Shown piece after piece: positions 55,701 to 64,000 of a stretch of DNA of 64,000 nt. The notes below the pieces were generated by a model. The model saw only the letters and a list, made by a program, of their open reading frames with translations, did not search any database and was not told the origin of the DNA. The translations under genes were made by a program, and so were the position numbers. Within the stretch, counting starts at the first letter, position 1; each line of letters starts with the position of its first letter. Source of the stretch: CAVXSP01 sp963724645 (GTDB taxonomy: Bacteria > Acidobacteriota > Vicinamibacteria > Vicinamibacterales > SCN-69-37); assembly GCA_963724645.1 (NCBI GenBank), contig CAVRVJ010000003.1:62001-126000 (forward strand), in the 5' to 3' direction.

Positions 55701-55920
55701 TCGTCGTGAACTGCCGCTCGAGCGGGCTCGCCACCGACGCCGCCATGATGACCGGGTCGCCGCCAGGCAGACTGGCCATGACGCTGATCGTCGGGTACTC
55801 GACGGCCGGCAGATCGCTGATGGGCAGGGCGCGGTACGCGACCACGCCGAAGAGAGCGATCGCCGCCATCAGCAGGCTGGTGGCGATGGGACGCCGGATG
55901 AAGGTCTCAGAAATGTTCAC
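52785..55920 (-). pseudogene. RND efflux pump inner-membrane subunit (MdtB/AcrB-like), first pump, one +1 frameshift
   Basis: An RND pump of about 1045 residues, split in two frames. The first 690 residues (from GTG 55920, overlapping the TGA of the adaptor gene as GTGA) include the relay GFVVDDAIVMLENAVRH, MGGILGRLFREFAVT and PKGFIPDTDNDSLNV. They end at LEEAMA with a TGA. The remainder (REVPEVQDVSDNMELKSPRVN to the end at 52785) is one frame over. Deleting one G of ATGGCG at 53847-53848 joins them exactly at the expected residue, so no residues are lost. Either the gene is dead, leaving a single working pump, or the base is a consensus error. Everything else is well conserved. Confidence 0.88.
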
Positions 55921-57476
55921 TGACCGCCTCGTCGGCCTCGTCCGCCTCTCCGTCCACCTTCTCCGGCTGGACCAGGCTGCCCCCCCTGGCCGCCCTGGTC
56001 AGCACGACCGCCCTGTCCCACCTGACTGCCCTGCTCTACTTGACCGCCCTGTCCCGCCTGACCGCGCGGACCGGCCTGACCGCCCTGAGCAGGTTGGCCG
56101 GCTTGTCCGCCCGGATCGCCCTGCCCAGCTTCAGCGCCCTGCCCACCTTGGCCGCCTTGCCCACGACCTCCACGGCCTCCGCGGCCACCTCGCCCACGGC
56201 CGCCTCGCGCGCCATCAGCCGTCCCGTTGGTGTCCCCCGCTTGAACGCGCGTGCCCTGCTCCAGGCGAAGCTGCCCTTCTGTGACGATTGTTTCGCCGGG
56301 GCTGAGGCCCTTGTTGATGACGACAAGTTCACCCATTCGTTGTGCAACGGTGACGGGCCGCTGGTCGACCGTGGAATCAGCTTTGACGACAAAGACGAAC
56401 TGTCCCTCCTGCCCGACTTGAACGGCCTGGCTCGGGATCACCGTCGCGTTCGGGATCGTCGTCAGTCGCAGGCTCACCCGCGTGAACTGCCCCGGCCACA
56501 GCCGGAGATCCTTGTTCGGAAACGTCGCCTTCAGCTTGATGGTGTCGGTCGTGGCGTCGACGAGGTTGTCGACAAACGTGAGCTGGCCCTCGACGGGCTG
56601 AGGATTGCCGTCCTGCGGAGTCGCCACTACCGGCAGCGCCTCTCCCTCGATCTGATGTTTGACGGACGGCAGGTGCGTCGCCGGCACCGCGAACGTGACA
56701 TAGATCGGCTGCAGTTGGGCGATTGTCACGAGCTCCGCGCCGTTTGCGGTGACGAGGTTGCCCTCCTTGACCGTGTTGTTGCCCGTGCGGCCATCGATCG
56801 TGGACCGGATGATGGCGTAGCTCAGTTGGACCTTGGCGTTCTCGACAACCGACCGCTGGACCGCTAATTGCTCTTTCGCGCTCTGGATCGCCGCCTTGTC
56901 GGCATTGGTCGTCGACGCGATCGAGTCGGCGGCCGCGCGCGACTGCTCAACAGCCTCCTTCGACACGAGGCCCGCGGCGGCCAGCGCGGCCTGTCGTTTG
57001 GCTGCGGCCTCCTGGTACTGCGCGTTGGCCGAGTCGCGATCGAGCTGCGCTTCAGCCTGCTTCAAGAGCGACTCATCCCGCGCGAGATTGGCTTCGGCCT
57101 GCTGCAGCGCCGCTTCGAGCGGCCGCGAATCGATCGCGAAGAGCTTGTCGCCCTTTTTGACGATGTCGCCCTCGTGGAAGAATGTCTGCTGCAACTGGCC
57201 GGTCACCTGCGACCGGACGGAGACGCTGGTGTACGCCTCGACGTTTCCGACCGCCGCGATATCAACCGGCACGTCCCGCTGTGTGACCCTGGTGGTGACC
57301 ACCGGCTGGGCGCCGCCCCGGCCGCCACCCCGGCCGCCTCGTCCACCCCGACCGCCGCCGGCTGCTGGATCCGAGGCCGCCGGCCGTGAGCAGTCAGCGG
57401 CCGCCAGCACCGCCATCAGAACGACGCAGGCAAGGCTCACCCGGCCGAGCCGACGAACACCACGCAGAACGGTCAT
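55917..57476 (-). CDS. RND efflux periplasmic adaptor (HlyD/MdtA-like) with Gly-rich termini
   Basis: 519 residues from ATG 57476. The N-terminus is hydrophobic (SLACVVLMAVLAAADCS); Cys29 could carry lipid, but Asp before it makes a poor lipobox. A GGRGGRGG stretch (40-55) follows. The adaptor body is normal: VGNVEAYTSVSVRSQVTG (lipoyl half), a long coiled coil with QAEANLARDESLLKQAEAQL, ATYVTFAVP-like beta barrel and VIPSQAVQVGQEGQFVFVV. The last about 98 residues (from about 422) are almost entirely Gly, Gln, Ala, Arg and Pro in QGGQ/RGG-like units, not usual in this family. It is first in the operon and overlaps the first pump gene by 4 bp. Confidence 0.9.
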   Translation of the reverse strand: MTVLRGVRRLGRVSLACVVLMAVLAAADCSRPAASDPAAGGGRGGRGGRGGGRGGAQPVVTTRVTQRDVPVDIAAVGNVEAYTSVSVRSQVTGQLQQTFFHEGDIVKKGDKLFAIDSRPLEAALQQAEANLARDESLLKQAEAQLDRDSANAQYQEAAAKRQAALAAAGLVSKEAVEQSRAAADSIASTTNADKAAIQSAKEQLAVQRSVVENAKVQLSYAIIRSTIDGRTGNNTVKEGNLVTANGAELVTIAQLQPIYVTFAVPATHLPSVKHQIEGEALPVVATPQDGNPQPVEGQLTFVDNLVDATTDTIKLKATFPNKDLRLWPGQFTRVSLRLTTIPNATVIPSQAVQVGQEGQFVFVVKADSTVDQRPVTVAQRMGELVVINKGLSPGETIVTEGQLRLEQGTRVQAGDTNGTADGARGGRGRGGRGGRGGRGQGGQGGQGAEAGQGDPGGQAGQPAQGGQAGPRGQAGQGGQVEQGSQVGQGGRADQGGQGGQPGPAGEGGRRGGRGRRGGQ

Positions 57477-57853
57477 CACCACAGTAGGCTCCAGAGAATC
57501 CGAAGCGGAGCGCGCGCTCAGAACGATACCCGACTCAGAGTGTGAGCGCCGGACAGAGTCCGAGGGCCCGTCGAAGGAGTCGGTCGTTCCGCACGCCTCC
57601 CCCAGCTCAGACGATCCGCCCCGGAGTCTGTAAGAGATCGATCTCCTCGGCCACCGGCAGAGCACGAAGATTACTAGCGAGGCCCGCCATCACGTCAGGG
57701 AATGTGCGCGGCACTCGCCGATCGGGGCCTCGGAGACGGATTCAGGCGTCCACGCACACCCCCACCTACGGACTGGCAACGGGTACATACGGCCGGTGGC
57801 GGCCGATCGCTTACCGGAGAGCGGGGCCGCCGAGGGGGGTCGCGAGGGTAGAT
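57477..57853. other. 377-bp intergenic region upstream of the efflux operon
   Basis: Lies between the adaptor start and the stop of the HTH-TOBE regulator gene; both genes are on the minus strand. No convincing gene, RNA or repeat was found. It must contain the promoter of the efflux operon, but no clear -35/-10 pair stands out by eye. The HTH-TOBE protein could bind here, which cannot be tested from sequence alone. Confidence 0.6.
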
Positions 57854-58390
57854 TCAGCGCTTCCGCGCAACGTGCTCGGAGGTGCCACCTTTCCGCCTGG
57901 CGGGCCGGTCCGTCCGGTCCCCGCCGGCAGCGCGCGATGGCCTGGTCTGTGCCGACACGTCCTGCTCCTCGACTTCGCGGGCGACCATAACCTCTGTGGC
58001 CTTGACAATCGCGACTGCGTCGTCGCCACGGCGAAGGTTCAGCTCGCGCAGGGCATCGCTCGTGACGACGGCCGTCAGCAACTGGTCGCCAATCCTCAGC
58101 CGGACCTGCCCGATCAGTCCGTCCAGGCGCACCTCCTCGACGAACCCCCGCAACCGGTTTCGGCCGCTCAACGCCACGATGATTCCCGAGTGCCGCCGGT
58201 CACGGGCGGGCGTCCGCGGCGTTGCCGGCCCGCGGCGGGCGAGGAGGCGATCAATCTCCGCCTCGGACACGCGGTGATGGCCGCCGGCCGTCCGTGTCGT
58301 GCGGATCTTGCCGTGATGAATCCACTGCTTGAGCGTCGAGTACCCGACGCCCATGCGGTCAGCGGCAGCGCGCACGGTCAAGAGCGACAT
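57854..58390 (-). CDS. HTH (MerR/excisionase-like) plus TOBE/Mop-domain regulator
   Basis: A 178-residue two-domain protein. The N-terminal excisionase-type helix-turn-helix is clear (LTVRAAADRMGVGYSTLKQWIHHGKIRTTRTAGGHHRVSE-like, residues about 4-45, with LLARRG after). The middle, about 70-140, is a TOBE/Mop-like molybdate-binding domain: LSGRNRLRGFVEEVRLDGLIGQVRLRIGD then AVVTSDALRELNLRRGDDAVAIVKATEVMVA. A basic tail (RPARRKGG) ends it. Such proteins are proposed to be molybdate- or oxyanion-responsive regulators. Divergent from the TonB receptor gene across a 116-bp gap with a direct repeat, so it probably controls that gene and itself. Confidence 0.85.
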   Translation of the reverse strand: MSLLTVRAAADRMGVGYSTLKQWIHHGKIRTTRTAGGHHRVSEAEIDRLLARRGPATPRTPARDRRHSGIIVALSGRNRLRGFVEEVRLDGLIGQVRLRIGDQLLTAVVTSDALRELNLRRGDDAVAIVKATEVMVAREVEEQDVSAQTRPSRAAGGDRTDRPARRKGGTSEHVARKR

Positions 58391-58432
58391 CCGAACGGCC
58401 TCCTGGACCTTCCATCATATCTCTTGCAGTCG

Positions 58433-58448
58433 ATTTCAACCATTTCAA
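58433..58448. promoter_or_regulatory. Direct repeat, possible operator of TonB/TOBE divergent pair
   Basis: ATTTCAA occurs at 58433-58439 and again at 58442-58448, a 9-bp period, in the 116-bp gap between the HTH-TOBE regulator and the TonB receptor gene. A dimer of an excisionase-like HTH often binds such direct repeats. Confidence 0.4.
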
Positions 58449-58506
58449 GTCGAATTGAGTAGCAGTTCGATCTGATCTACAGTGGCTGCCAATTCGCCGA
58501 GGTGAT

Positions 58507-61500
58507 ATGCCGGGCCGGTCAGTGCGTGGGATTTGTCTGGTTCTTTTCGTGATCGCGGCGTCTGGCGCCAGCGTGGTGTCGCTGCACGCCCAGGTGGCCG
58601 CCGGCGAGATCACGGGACTCGTGCACGACGCCGGCGGCGCGGTCGTGCCCGGAGCGACGGTGACGGTCACCAACGTGGCGACGAATCAACAGCGCGTGGT
58701 GACATCGACGGCGGACGGGGTCTACACCGCCGCCAGCCTGGCGCCCGGCGCGTACCGGATTGACGTGGCGCTGTCCGGATTCAAGGAGATCCGGCGCGAA
58801 GGCATACACGTCGCGACGGGGGAAAAGGCCCGCGTGGACTTCGAGCTTGCGGTGGGCGATTTCCGGGAAGCGGTCACGGTCAGGGCCGACGCCCCCGTTC
58901 TTCGGTCGGAGACCGCGAGCCTGGGGACGGTCGTCGGCCACGAGCGCGTGGCGCAACTGCCGCTGAACGGGCGGTCTTTCATTACCCTCACGTCACTCGC
59001 CCCTGGTGTCGCGCTCCCGCCGAACTCCACGCTGCCGCGCATCAACGGCGGCCGCCCGCGCACGAACGAGTACCTCTTCGACGGCATCACCGTGCTGCAG
59101 CCGGAGCCCGGCCAGGTCGCCTACTTCCCCGTCATTGACGCGATCCAGGAGTTCAAGATCGAAAGCAACAGCCCACCCGCCGAGTTCGGCCGGTTCAATG
59201 GCGGCGTGATCAATCTGACGACGAAATCCGGCGCGAACACGCTCAGCGGGAGCGCGTTCGAGTTTCTTCGCAATGAGGGTCTCAACGCGAGGAACTACTT
59301 TCAGCAGGCGAATGCGGCGAGCCCGGCGTACCGGCGGAATCAGTACGGTGGAACGTTGGGCGGCGCGGTCATCAGGGACCGCACGTTCTTCTTCGTCGAC
59401 TATCAGGCACAGCGCCAATCGATCGCGCGGACGGTCACATCGATCGTGCCGACGCTGCTGCAGCGGCAGGGTATTTTCACAGAGCCGATCGCCGGCCGCG
59501 TGCCCGTCATCTATGATCCGTCTACGACCGTCGGCTCCGTGCGCACGCCCTTTCCGGACAACACTATTCCGGCGGCGCGCGTGGACCCCGTCGCACGCAC
59601 GCTCCTGGAGCGCTATCCCCTGCCGACGGTTTCGGGCACGGCGAACAACTTCAGCCGCACGGGCAACGAGGTCGACGACCAGGACCAGTGGGACGCACGC
59701 GTCGATCACCGGTTCGGGTCGAGCCGCGACCACATCTTCGCTCGAGTCTCCAATTTCCGGGACGGCTTCGTGCCGGTGACCCCCCTGCCGGAAGGGAGCG
59801 GCATCGCGACAGGCGCCCTGGGGCCGCAAGACACGAACGCCTGGGCATTTGCGTCGAACTATCAACACACGTTTTCGAGCAATGTGCTCAACGAGCTGCG
59901 CATCGGCGACACGCGGCGGTCCGTGACGCGAACGGCCGTCCAGCTCGCGACGTCCGCCAGCGCAGCGCTGAATCTTCCCGGCATTCCGTCGACCGCCCAA
60001 TTCCCGAATACGCTGCCGACGTTTCTGATCGCGGGCTATACGCAATTGGGTTCGCCGCCCAACGCGGCGAGCGACTTCAACACGAGCGTGTCCGAAGTTG
60101 CGGACTCGTTGACCTGGCTGAAGGGACGCCACAGCGTGAAGATGGGTCTCGACTGGCGGTGGGAGCGGCTCAACGTCGTGCAACCGCCATCCCCGACCGG
60201 ATCCTTCACGTTCAACGCGTTCGGAAGTGATCAGCCGAACGTCTCGAATACGGGAACCCCGTTCGCCAGCTTCCTGCTGGGCCAGGTCCAGACCTTTTCG
60301 ATTGACCTGCAGACGTCCCAGATTCGGGAACGAGCGCACATCCAGGAGTACTTCATTCAGGACGACTGGAAGGTCAACACCCGTCTCACGGTCAATCCCG
60401 GTCTACGTTACACGCTGAATTTCCCTTCAACCGAAATCAAGGGTCAGACCGCCGTATTCAATCTGCAGACACAGCAATTGGAGTATCCAGGAACGAACCC
60501 CGTTCGCGAGTTGAAGAAGAACAACTTCGGCCCTCGTCTGGGAGCCGTGTTCCGGCTGACCGACAAGACGGTGGCCAGCGCCGGCTACGGTCTCGTCTGG
60601 ATCGAGATGGCCGGCATCACGACACCGTTCACCACGCCCACGTTTCCGTTTCTCCAAACAGTCTCCGAGCGGACGCTCGACAACATCTCGCCGGCATTCA
60701 TCCTCCACGACGGCCCGACCGTGGCGCCGATCGCACCCACAGCGACGGCAGGCCTCGGCCAGGGGGTCTTTGCCGTCGATCCCGGTGTCCCGTCGGGTCA
60801 TGTCCAGCAGTGGAACGCCTCCGTGCAGCGAGAGCTGTCGACGAACACGACGCTCGAGATGGCGTATGTCGGTTCCCGTATCACGCACGTCGGGGTGCCG
60901 GACACGAATCTCAATCAGTTGACCGTCAGCCAGCTCTCGATCGGACAGCCGCTGCTCGCGAAGGTATCCAATCCCTTCTTCGGCACCATTCCACGCTCCT
61001 CGTCGCTTGGCGATGAACAGATCACCGTCGCGCAACTCATGAAACCGTACGCGAAATACACGACCGTGAGTCTGTATCGCAACAACGTGGGCACAACGAG
61101 CTATCAAGGCCTTGAAGTCAGTCTTCGACAGCGGCTGGCGCACGGCCTGTCGTATTCCATCGCCTACACCCGCTCCAAGCTGATTGACGACGCCTCGTCG
61201 GTGTTCGACGCGTCGATTCTGACGGGCCCGATTGCGAACTATCCCGTCGCCGACAGCTTCAACCGGGCCGGCGAACGCGACTATTCGAACGGCGACACTC
61301 CGCACGTGCTCGTCTCGTCAGTTGTGTGGCATCTGCCGGCCGGCACCGGCCGGGCGCGAGAACTGCATGGCGTGTCCGGCGCCCTTGCCAACGATTGGAC
61401 CCTGACCTCGCTCGTCACCCTCCAGTCGGGCATGCCGGTGGCCGTCACCCAAACCCCCAACGCCAACGCCTTTGCGGGGTTCGGCGTGCAGCGGCCGAAT

Positions 61501-61833
61501 CTGGTCGGCAATCCCACCCTGCCGGCCGGACAACGGACGGCGAATCAGTGGTTCAACACCAAAGCCTTTGCCCTCGCGCCGCCGTTCACGCTCGGCACAG
61601 CGACGCGCAATCCGGTGCGGGGTCCGTCGTATCGCGATGTGGATCTCGCCGTGACGCGCAGGATTCCGATCGGCCGGCGCCAGGCCGTGGAGGTGCGCGT
61701 CGAAATATTCAACCTGCTCAACACGGTGAACCTTGGCGCGCCGGGCGCGATCTTCGGCGCCCCGAATTTCGGCACGATCACCACGGCGCTCGACCCACGC
61801 GTCGTCCAGGTCGCCGTCAAGTTCGTCTTCTAA
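58507..61833 (+). CDS. TonB-dependent receptor-like outer-membrane protein with carboxypeptidase-regulatory N-terminus
   Basis: A 1108-residue outer-membrane protein. Order: signal peptide (ICLVLFVIAASGASVVSLHAQ); a carboxypeptidase-regulatory-like domain (about 33-115: GEITGLVHDAGGAVVPGATVTVTN, SLAPGAYRIDVALSGF); the plug domain (LPLNGRSFITLTSLAPG, GGRPRTNEYLFDGI, VINLTTKSGANTLSGSAFEF); a long beta barrel; and a C-terminal VVQVAVKFVF with the usual terminal aromatic. GAGGTGAT precedes the ATG. No TonB box is obvious. Receptors of this build are very common in Acidobacteriota and take up plant or microbial oligosaccharides. The divergent TOBE regulator suggests control by an oxyanion, which is inference. 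Intact, full length. Confidence 0.9.
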   Translation: MPGRSVRGICLVLFVIAASGASVVSLHAQVAAGEITGLVHDAGGAVVPGATVTVTNVATNQQRVVTSTADGVYTAASLAPGAYRIDVALSGFKEIRREGIHVATGEKARVDFELAVGDFREAVTVRADAPVLRSETASLGTVVGHERVAQLPLNGRSFITLTSLAPGVALPPNSTLPRINGGRPRTNEYLFDGITVLQPEPGQVAYFPVIDAIQEFKIESNSPPAEFGRFNGGVINLTTKSGANTLSGSAFEFLRNEGLNARNYFQQANAASPAYRRNQYGGTLGGAVIRDRTFFFVDYQAQRQSIARTVTSIVPTLLQRQGIFTEPIAGRVPVIYDPSTTVGSVRTPFPDNTIPAARVDPVARTLLERYPLPTVSGTANNFSRTGNEVDDQDQWDARVDHRFGSSRDHIFARVSNFRDGFVPVTPLPEGSGIATGALGPQDTNAWAFASNYQHTFSSNVLNELRIGDTRRSVTRTAVQLATSASAALNLPGIPSTAQFPNTLPTFLIAGYTQLGSPPNAASDFNTSVSEVADSLTWLKGRHSVKMGLDWRWERLNVVQPPSPTGSFTFNAFGSDQPNVSNTGTPFASFLLGQVQTFSIDLQTSQIRERAHIQEYFIQDDWKVNTRLTVNPGLRYTLNFPSTEIKGQTAVFNLQTQQLEYPGTNPVRELKKNNFGPRLGAVFRLTDKTVASAGYGLVWIEMAGITTPFTTPTFPFLQTVSERTLDNISPAFILHDGPTVAPIAPTATAGLGQGVFAVDPGVPSGHVQQWNASVQRELSTNTTLEMAYVGSRITHVGVPDTNLNQLTVSQLSIGQPLLAKVSNPFFGTIPRSSSLGDEQITVAQLMKPYAKYTTVSLYRNNVGTTSYQGLEVSLRQRLAHGLSYSIAYTRSKLIDDASSVFDASILTGPIANYPVADSFNRAGERDYSNGDTPHVLVSSVVWHLPAGTGRARELHGVSGALANDWTLTSLVTLQSGMPVAVTQTPNANAFAGFGVQRPNLVGNPTLPAGQRTANQWFNTKAFALAPPFTLGTATRNPVRGPSYRDVDLAVTRRIPIGRRQAVEVRVEIFNLLNTVNLGAPGAIFGAPNFGTITTALDPRVVQVAVKFVF

Positions 61834-61837
61834 TCCA

Positions 61838-61856
61838 GGAAAGCACCTGACTTTCC
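61838..61856 (+). terminator. Short hairpin downstream of TonB receptor, related to the 13.3-kb palindrome
   Basis: GGAAAG (61838-61843) and CTTTCC (61851-61856) pair around a 7-base loop, just after the TAA of the receptor gene. The sequence GGAAAGCACCTGACTTTCC nearly repeats the arm of the element at 13314-13400, so it may be a shortened copy acting as a terminator. Confidence 0.5.
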
Positions 61857-61942
61857 GTATAACACGAGCCGGCGAGGCTCGATGGATTCCGCCGGCCGGG
61901 ATCAATCGCCCTCGGGTAGGATAGGCGCCGAGGGAAGCCACT

Positions 61943-62983
61943 ATGCGACTCAACAGCCTCCGACGCTTCGTCCTGCTTTTCGCGCTCGGCGTCATCTGCG
62001 CCGCCGTTGTCCACGCGCAGAATCGCGACGCCGGCACTTGCGCCTGCCAGATTCCTGACGGGCCGCCGAACCCGCACCCGTACCTGGTCGGCTACCTTGG
62101 CGTCTACAAGAATGCCGACTGGAATGCCGTCGCCAGGACCCTCGACTTCAACAAGATGACGCACCTCAACCTCGCGTTCATCAACCCGCCCCTCTGCGCC
62201 GGCCCCTGCACCGCGCAAAGTGACATGACGCTCGCGGGCAACAAGTCGCTCACCGACGAGGCGCTCAAGGCGATCGTCGACGCCGCCCATGCGCACGGCA
62301 CCAAGGTCCTCATCTCCATCGGCGGCGCCGGAGGCGACAGGAACATCATGCAGTTCTACAACGCCGGCCTCTCCGCGGAGCTCACCGCCGCGATCGACGC
62401 CTACCTCAAGGCGCACGACATCGACGGCGTCGATGTTGACGTCGAGCAGCCCAAGCAGATGGGCGTACCATTCACGAACTTCGTGAACACGCTGGTCGCC
62501 AGGCTCCGCCCCCAAGGCAAGCTCATCACGGCCGCCGTTGCGCAGTACATCCAGGCGGGTGCGCAGGACGAGGTCCTGCCGCTCTTCGACATCGTCAACG
62601 TGATGATCTACGGCGACTACCAGCGGAGCGTCACCGACATGGCGTACTGGGCCAACACCAAGCACGTGCCGAAGGAGAAACTCACGCTCGGCATCGGCTT
62701 CCACAACTACAGCACGATCCTCGCCAACTACCCGAACGCCTGGGCGGTCGACTCGGTCGGCGGCGGCACGTACCGGGACGGCGCCGTGATCACCTACCAG
62801 GGTGAGAACACCGTCGCCCGCGAGACGCAACTCAGCGCCCAGTACGGCGGCGCCATGATCTGGGAGCTCACTCAGGACGACCCCAGCTCTCCGCACTCGC
62901 TGCTCAAAGTCATACAGAAGAACCTGGACCCCGCCGCCCCGCGCATCCCCGAACCCACTCCCCGCCGGAACGGCGGCGACTGA
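61943..62983 (+). CDS. Exported GH18 glycosidase (chitinase/endo-beta-N-acetylglucosaminidase-like)
   Basis: A 346-residue GH18 protein with a signal peptide (FVLLFALGVICAAVVHAQ). Signature strands: LISIGGAGG (124-131) and DGVDVDVE (161-168), with Glu168 as catalytic acid and the preceding Asp for the substrate-assisted mechanism. IVNVMIYGDY (the family YD/MxY strand) and IWELTQDD (the C-terminal Trp strand) are also present. No carbohydrate-binding module is seen. GGGAAGCC is upstream of the ATG. It would cleave beta-1,4-N-acetylglucosamine linkages or GlcNAc-containing glycans. It sits after the TonB receptor on the same strand, so the two may form a small utilisation pair. Confidence 0.9.
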   Translation: MRLNSLRRFVLLFALGVICAAVVHAQNRDAGTCACQIPDGPPNPHPYLVGYLGVYKNADWNAVARTLDFNKMTHLNLAFINPPLCAGPCTAQSDMTLAGNKSLTDEALKAIVDAAHAHGTKVLISIGGAGGDRNIMQFYNAGLSAELTAAIDAYLKAHDIDGVDVDVEQPKQMGVPFTNFVNTLVARLRPQGKLITAAVAQYIQAGAQDEVLPLFDIVNVMIYGDYQRSVTDMAYWANTKHVPKEKLTLGIGFHNYSTILANYPNAWAVDSVGGGTYRDGAVITYQGENTVARETQLSAQYGGAMIWELTQDDPSSPHSLLKVIQKNLDPAAPRIPEPTPRRNGGD

Positions 62984-63034
62984 CGGCCGGAGGGATGGCA
63001 TGCCCCGCCGCGCCCGACGGACCATGGTGCATAC

Positions 63035-64000
63035 GTGAGCCTTCAGCGGCAGCTCGAAGAGCAGATCGCGGGCGAGGTCCGGTTCGACGCCGTCTCGCGG
63101 GCGCTCTACTCCACCGACGCGAGCGTCTACCAGATCCACCCGCTCGGCGTCGTCATCGTCAAGTCGCGTGACGACATCATTCGCACGGTCAACCTCGCGA
63201 GAGCGCATGGTGTGTCGATTACGGCCCGCGGCGGCGGCACTTCGCAGGCCGGGCAGGCGGTCGGGGAAGGCCTGCAGCTCGACACGTCGAAATACTTCAA
63301 TCGCATCGTCGAACTGAACATCCCGGAGCGCTGGGCGATTGTCGAGCCCGGCATCGTCCTCGACGACTTGAACGCGCAGCTGTCATCACACGGCGTGCGG
63401 TTCGCGCCTGATATTTCCACGGCGAGCCGCGCCACGATCGGCGGAATGATCAGTAACAATTCCTCCGGCGCGAGGTCCGTGCTCTACGGCAAGACGATCG
63501 ATCACGTCCTGGCGCTCGATGTCGTTCTGTCCGACGGATCGCAGGCGCATCTTCGGCCGCTGACCCGCGCGGAGCTGGATTCGGCGTGCGCTGGCGACAC
63601 GCTGGCGGCGACGTGCCACCGGACGGTCCGCCGGGTCGCGACGGAGTGTGCGGGCGCGGTCGAGAAGCATTGCCCGAAAGTGCTCCGCCGTGTCGGCGGC
63701 TACAACCTCGACGAATTCGTTGACGAGACCAGGCCGTTCAATCTCTCGAAGATCATCGTCGGTTCCGAGGGGACGCTCGCGATGATCGCCGAGGCGAAGA
63801 TCAATCTCGTGCCGCTGCCGAAGGCGAAGGCGGTGCTGGCGATCGAGTTCGAGGAGTTGCTCGACGCCCTCGGCGCCACACCCGTCATCCTCGGGCACCA
63901 GCCGTCGGCGATCGAAGTCATGGACGGGTTCATTCTGAACCACGCGCGGGAGAACCCCGCGATGGATCGGATGCGGCGCGAGATCCTGCAGACCAACGAC
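63035..64000 (+). CDS. FAD-linked oxidase (GlcD/D-2-hydroxyacid dehydrogenase-like), 3'-partial
   Basis: The coding frame starts with GTG at 63035 (LQRQLEEQIAGEVRFD) and runs off the window end after 322 residues. The PCMH-type FAD domain is clear: GVVIVKSRDDIIRTVNLARAHG, ITARGGGTSQAGQAVGEG (pyrophosphate loop), VEPGIVLDDLNAQL, PDISTASRATIGGMISNNSSGARS and FNLSKIIVGSEGTLAMIAEAKI. Homologues of about 950 residues carry a C-terminal Fe-S (GlpC-like) half and oxidise D-lactate, D-2-hydroxyglutarate or glycolate. This one lies 51 bp after the GH18 gene. No ribosome site is strong. The part seen is intact. Confidence 0.9.
   Translation, partial: MSLQRQLEEQIAGEVRFDAVSRALYSTDASVYQIHPLGVVIVKSRDDIIRTVNLARAHGVSITARGGGTSQAGQAVGEGLQLDTSKYFNRIVELNIPERWAIVEPGIVLDDLNAQLSSHGVRFAPDISTASRATIGGMISNNSSGARSVLYGKTIDHVLALDVVLSDGSQAHLRPLTRAELDSACAGDTLAATCHRTVRRVATECAGAVEKHCPKVLRRVGGYNLDEFVDETRPFNLSKIIVGSEGTLAMIAEAKINLVPLPKAKAVLAIEFEELLDALGATPVILGHQPSAIEVMDGFILNHARENPAMDRMRREILQTND

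Noticed and set aside
53902..55923. Plus-strand open frame of 673 codons opposite the RND pump
   Set aside because: Its sequence is Arg/His-rich with no domain. The opposite strand encodes a textbook RND pump, so this is a GC-driven shadow.

Overview
The window looks like a chromosomal segment of a soil or sediment Acidobacteriota, most likely of the Vicinamibacteria type. This is inferred from gene content rather than from any marker gene. It is GC-rich and contains two VWFA-related acidobacterial surface proteins, a large TonB-dependent receptor with an N-terminal carboxypeptidase-regulatory domain, a quinoprotein with an N-terminal cytochrome c, a regulatory-domain/cytochrome/propeller protein, and many Tat-exported xylose-isomerase-like TIM barrels. 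No rRNA, tRNA, CRISPR array or integrase/transposase gene was recognised.

Layout. 0-6 kb: a frameshifted GH18 glycosidase, an exported TIM-barrel isomerase, a DGPF/YCII - PhnB remnant - YCII - ECF42 sigma factor module, a truncated DUF1800 gene and an isolated hisC. 6-12 kb (minus strand): a possible operon of MFS transporter, TIM-barrel isomerase, SDR and a two-subunit isoquinoline-oxidoreductase-like molybdenum enzyme. A perfect 49-bp inverted repeat lies between the first two genes. 12-25.5 kb: more TIM barrels, an SDR, a mutarotase-like protein, a PQQ-cytochrome c dehydrogenase, a Gfo/Idh/MocA oxidoreductase, an esterase, a BNR propeller with a MoaD/ThiS protein, and a class V aminotransferase. 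25.6-33.4 kb: a PqaA-like protein, a small metallothionein, a cytochrome-propeller protein, an M29 aminopeptidase, an HpcH/HpaI aldolase-like protein and an aldo/keto reductase. 33.4-49.5 kb: an NCS1 permease, VWFA proteins, a membrane protein with a coupled winged-helix regulator, a second MFS transporter, a conserved zinc-ribbon unknown, a DCC protein, an aldose epimerase, a VOC protein, two more TIM barrels, a DUF2235 hydrolase, a Rieske-flavoprotein reductase and a Crp/Fnr regulator. 49.5-58.4 kb: an MdtABC-like efflux operon (one adaptor, two RND pumps) and a HTH-TOBE regulator. 58.5-64 kb: the TonB-dependent receptor, a second GH18 protein and the start of an FAD-linked oxidase.

How the genes may work together. 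Seven sugar-phosphate isomerase/epimerase-like TIM barrels occur within 43 kb. They are mixed with SDRs, a Gfo/Idh oxidoreductase, a periplasmic PQQ dehydrogenase, mutarotase-like proteins, an aldolase, an aldo/keto reductase and two MFS carriers. This reads as an oxidative carbohydrate or sugar-acid (possibly glycoside) catabolic island. Molybdenum is a minor theme: the IorAB-like oxidase, a MoaD/ThiS protein and a TOBE-domain regulator.

Two sequence-level features stand out. First, twelve apparent frameshifts in eight genes are all +1 in direction, and most repair by deleting one G or C from a short run. That is more like insertion-type consensus error than natural decay and should be resolved before these genes are called dead. 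Second, three large intergenic palindromes (10.7, 13.3 and 40.7 kb) are likely REP/MITE-like elements or hairpins at gene borders.
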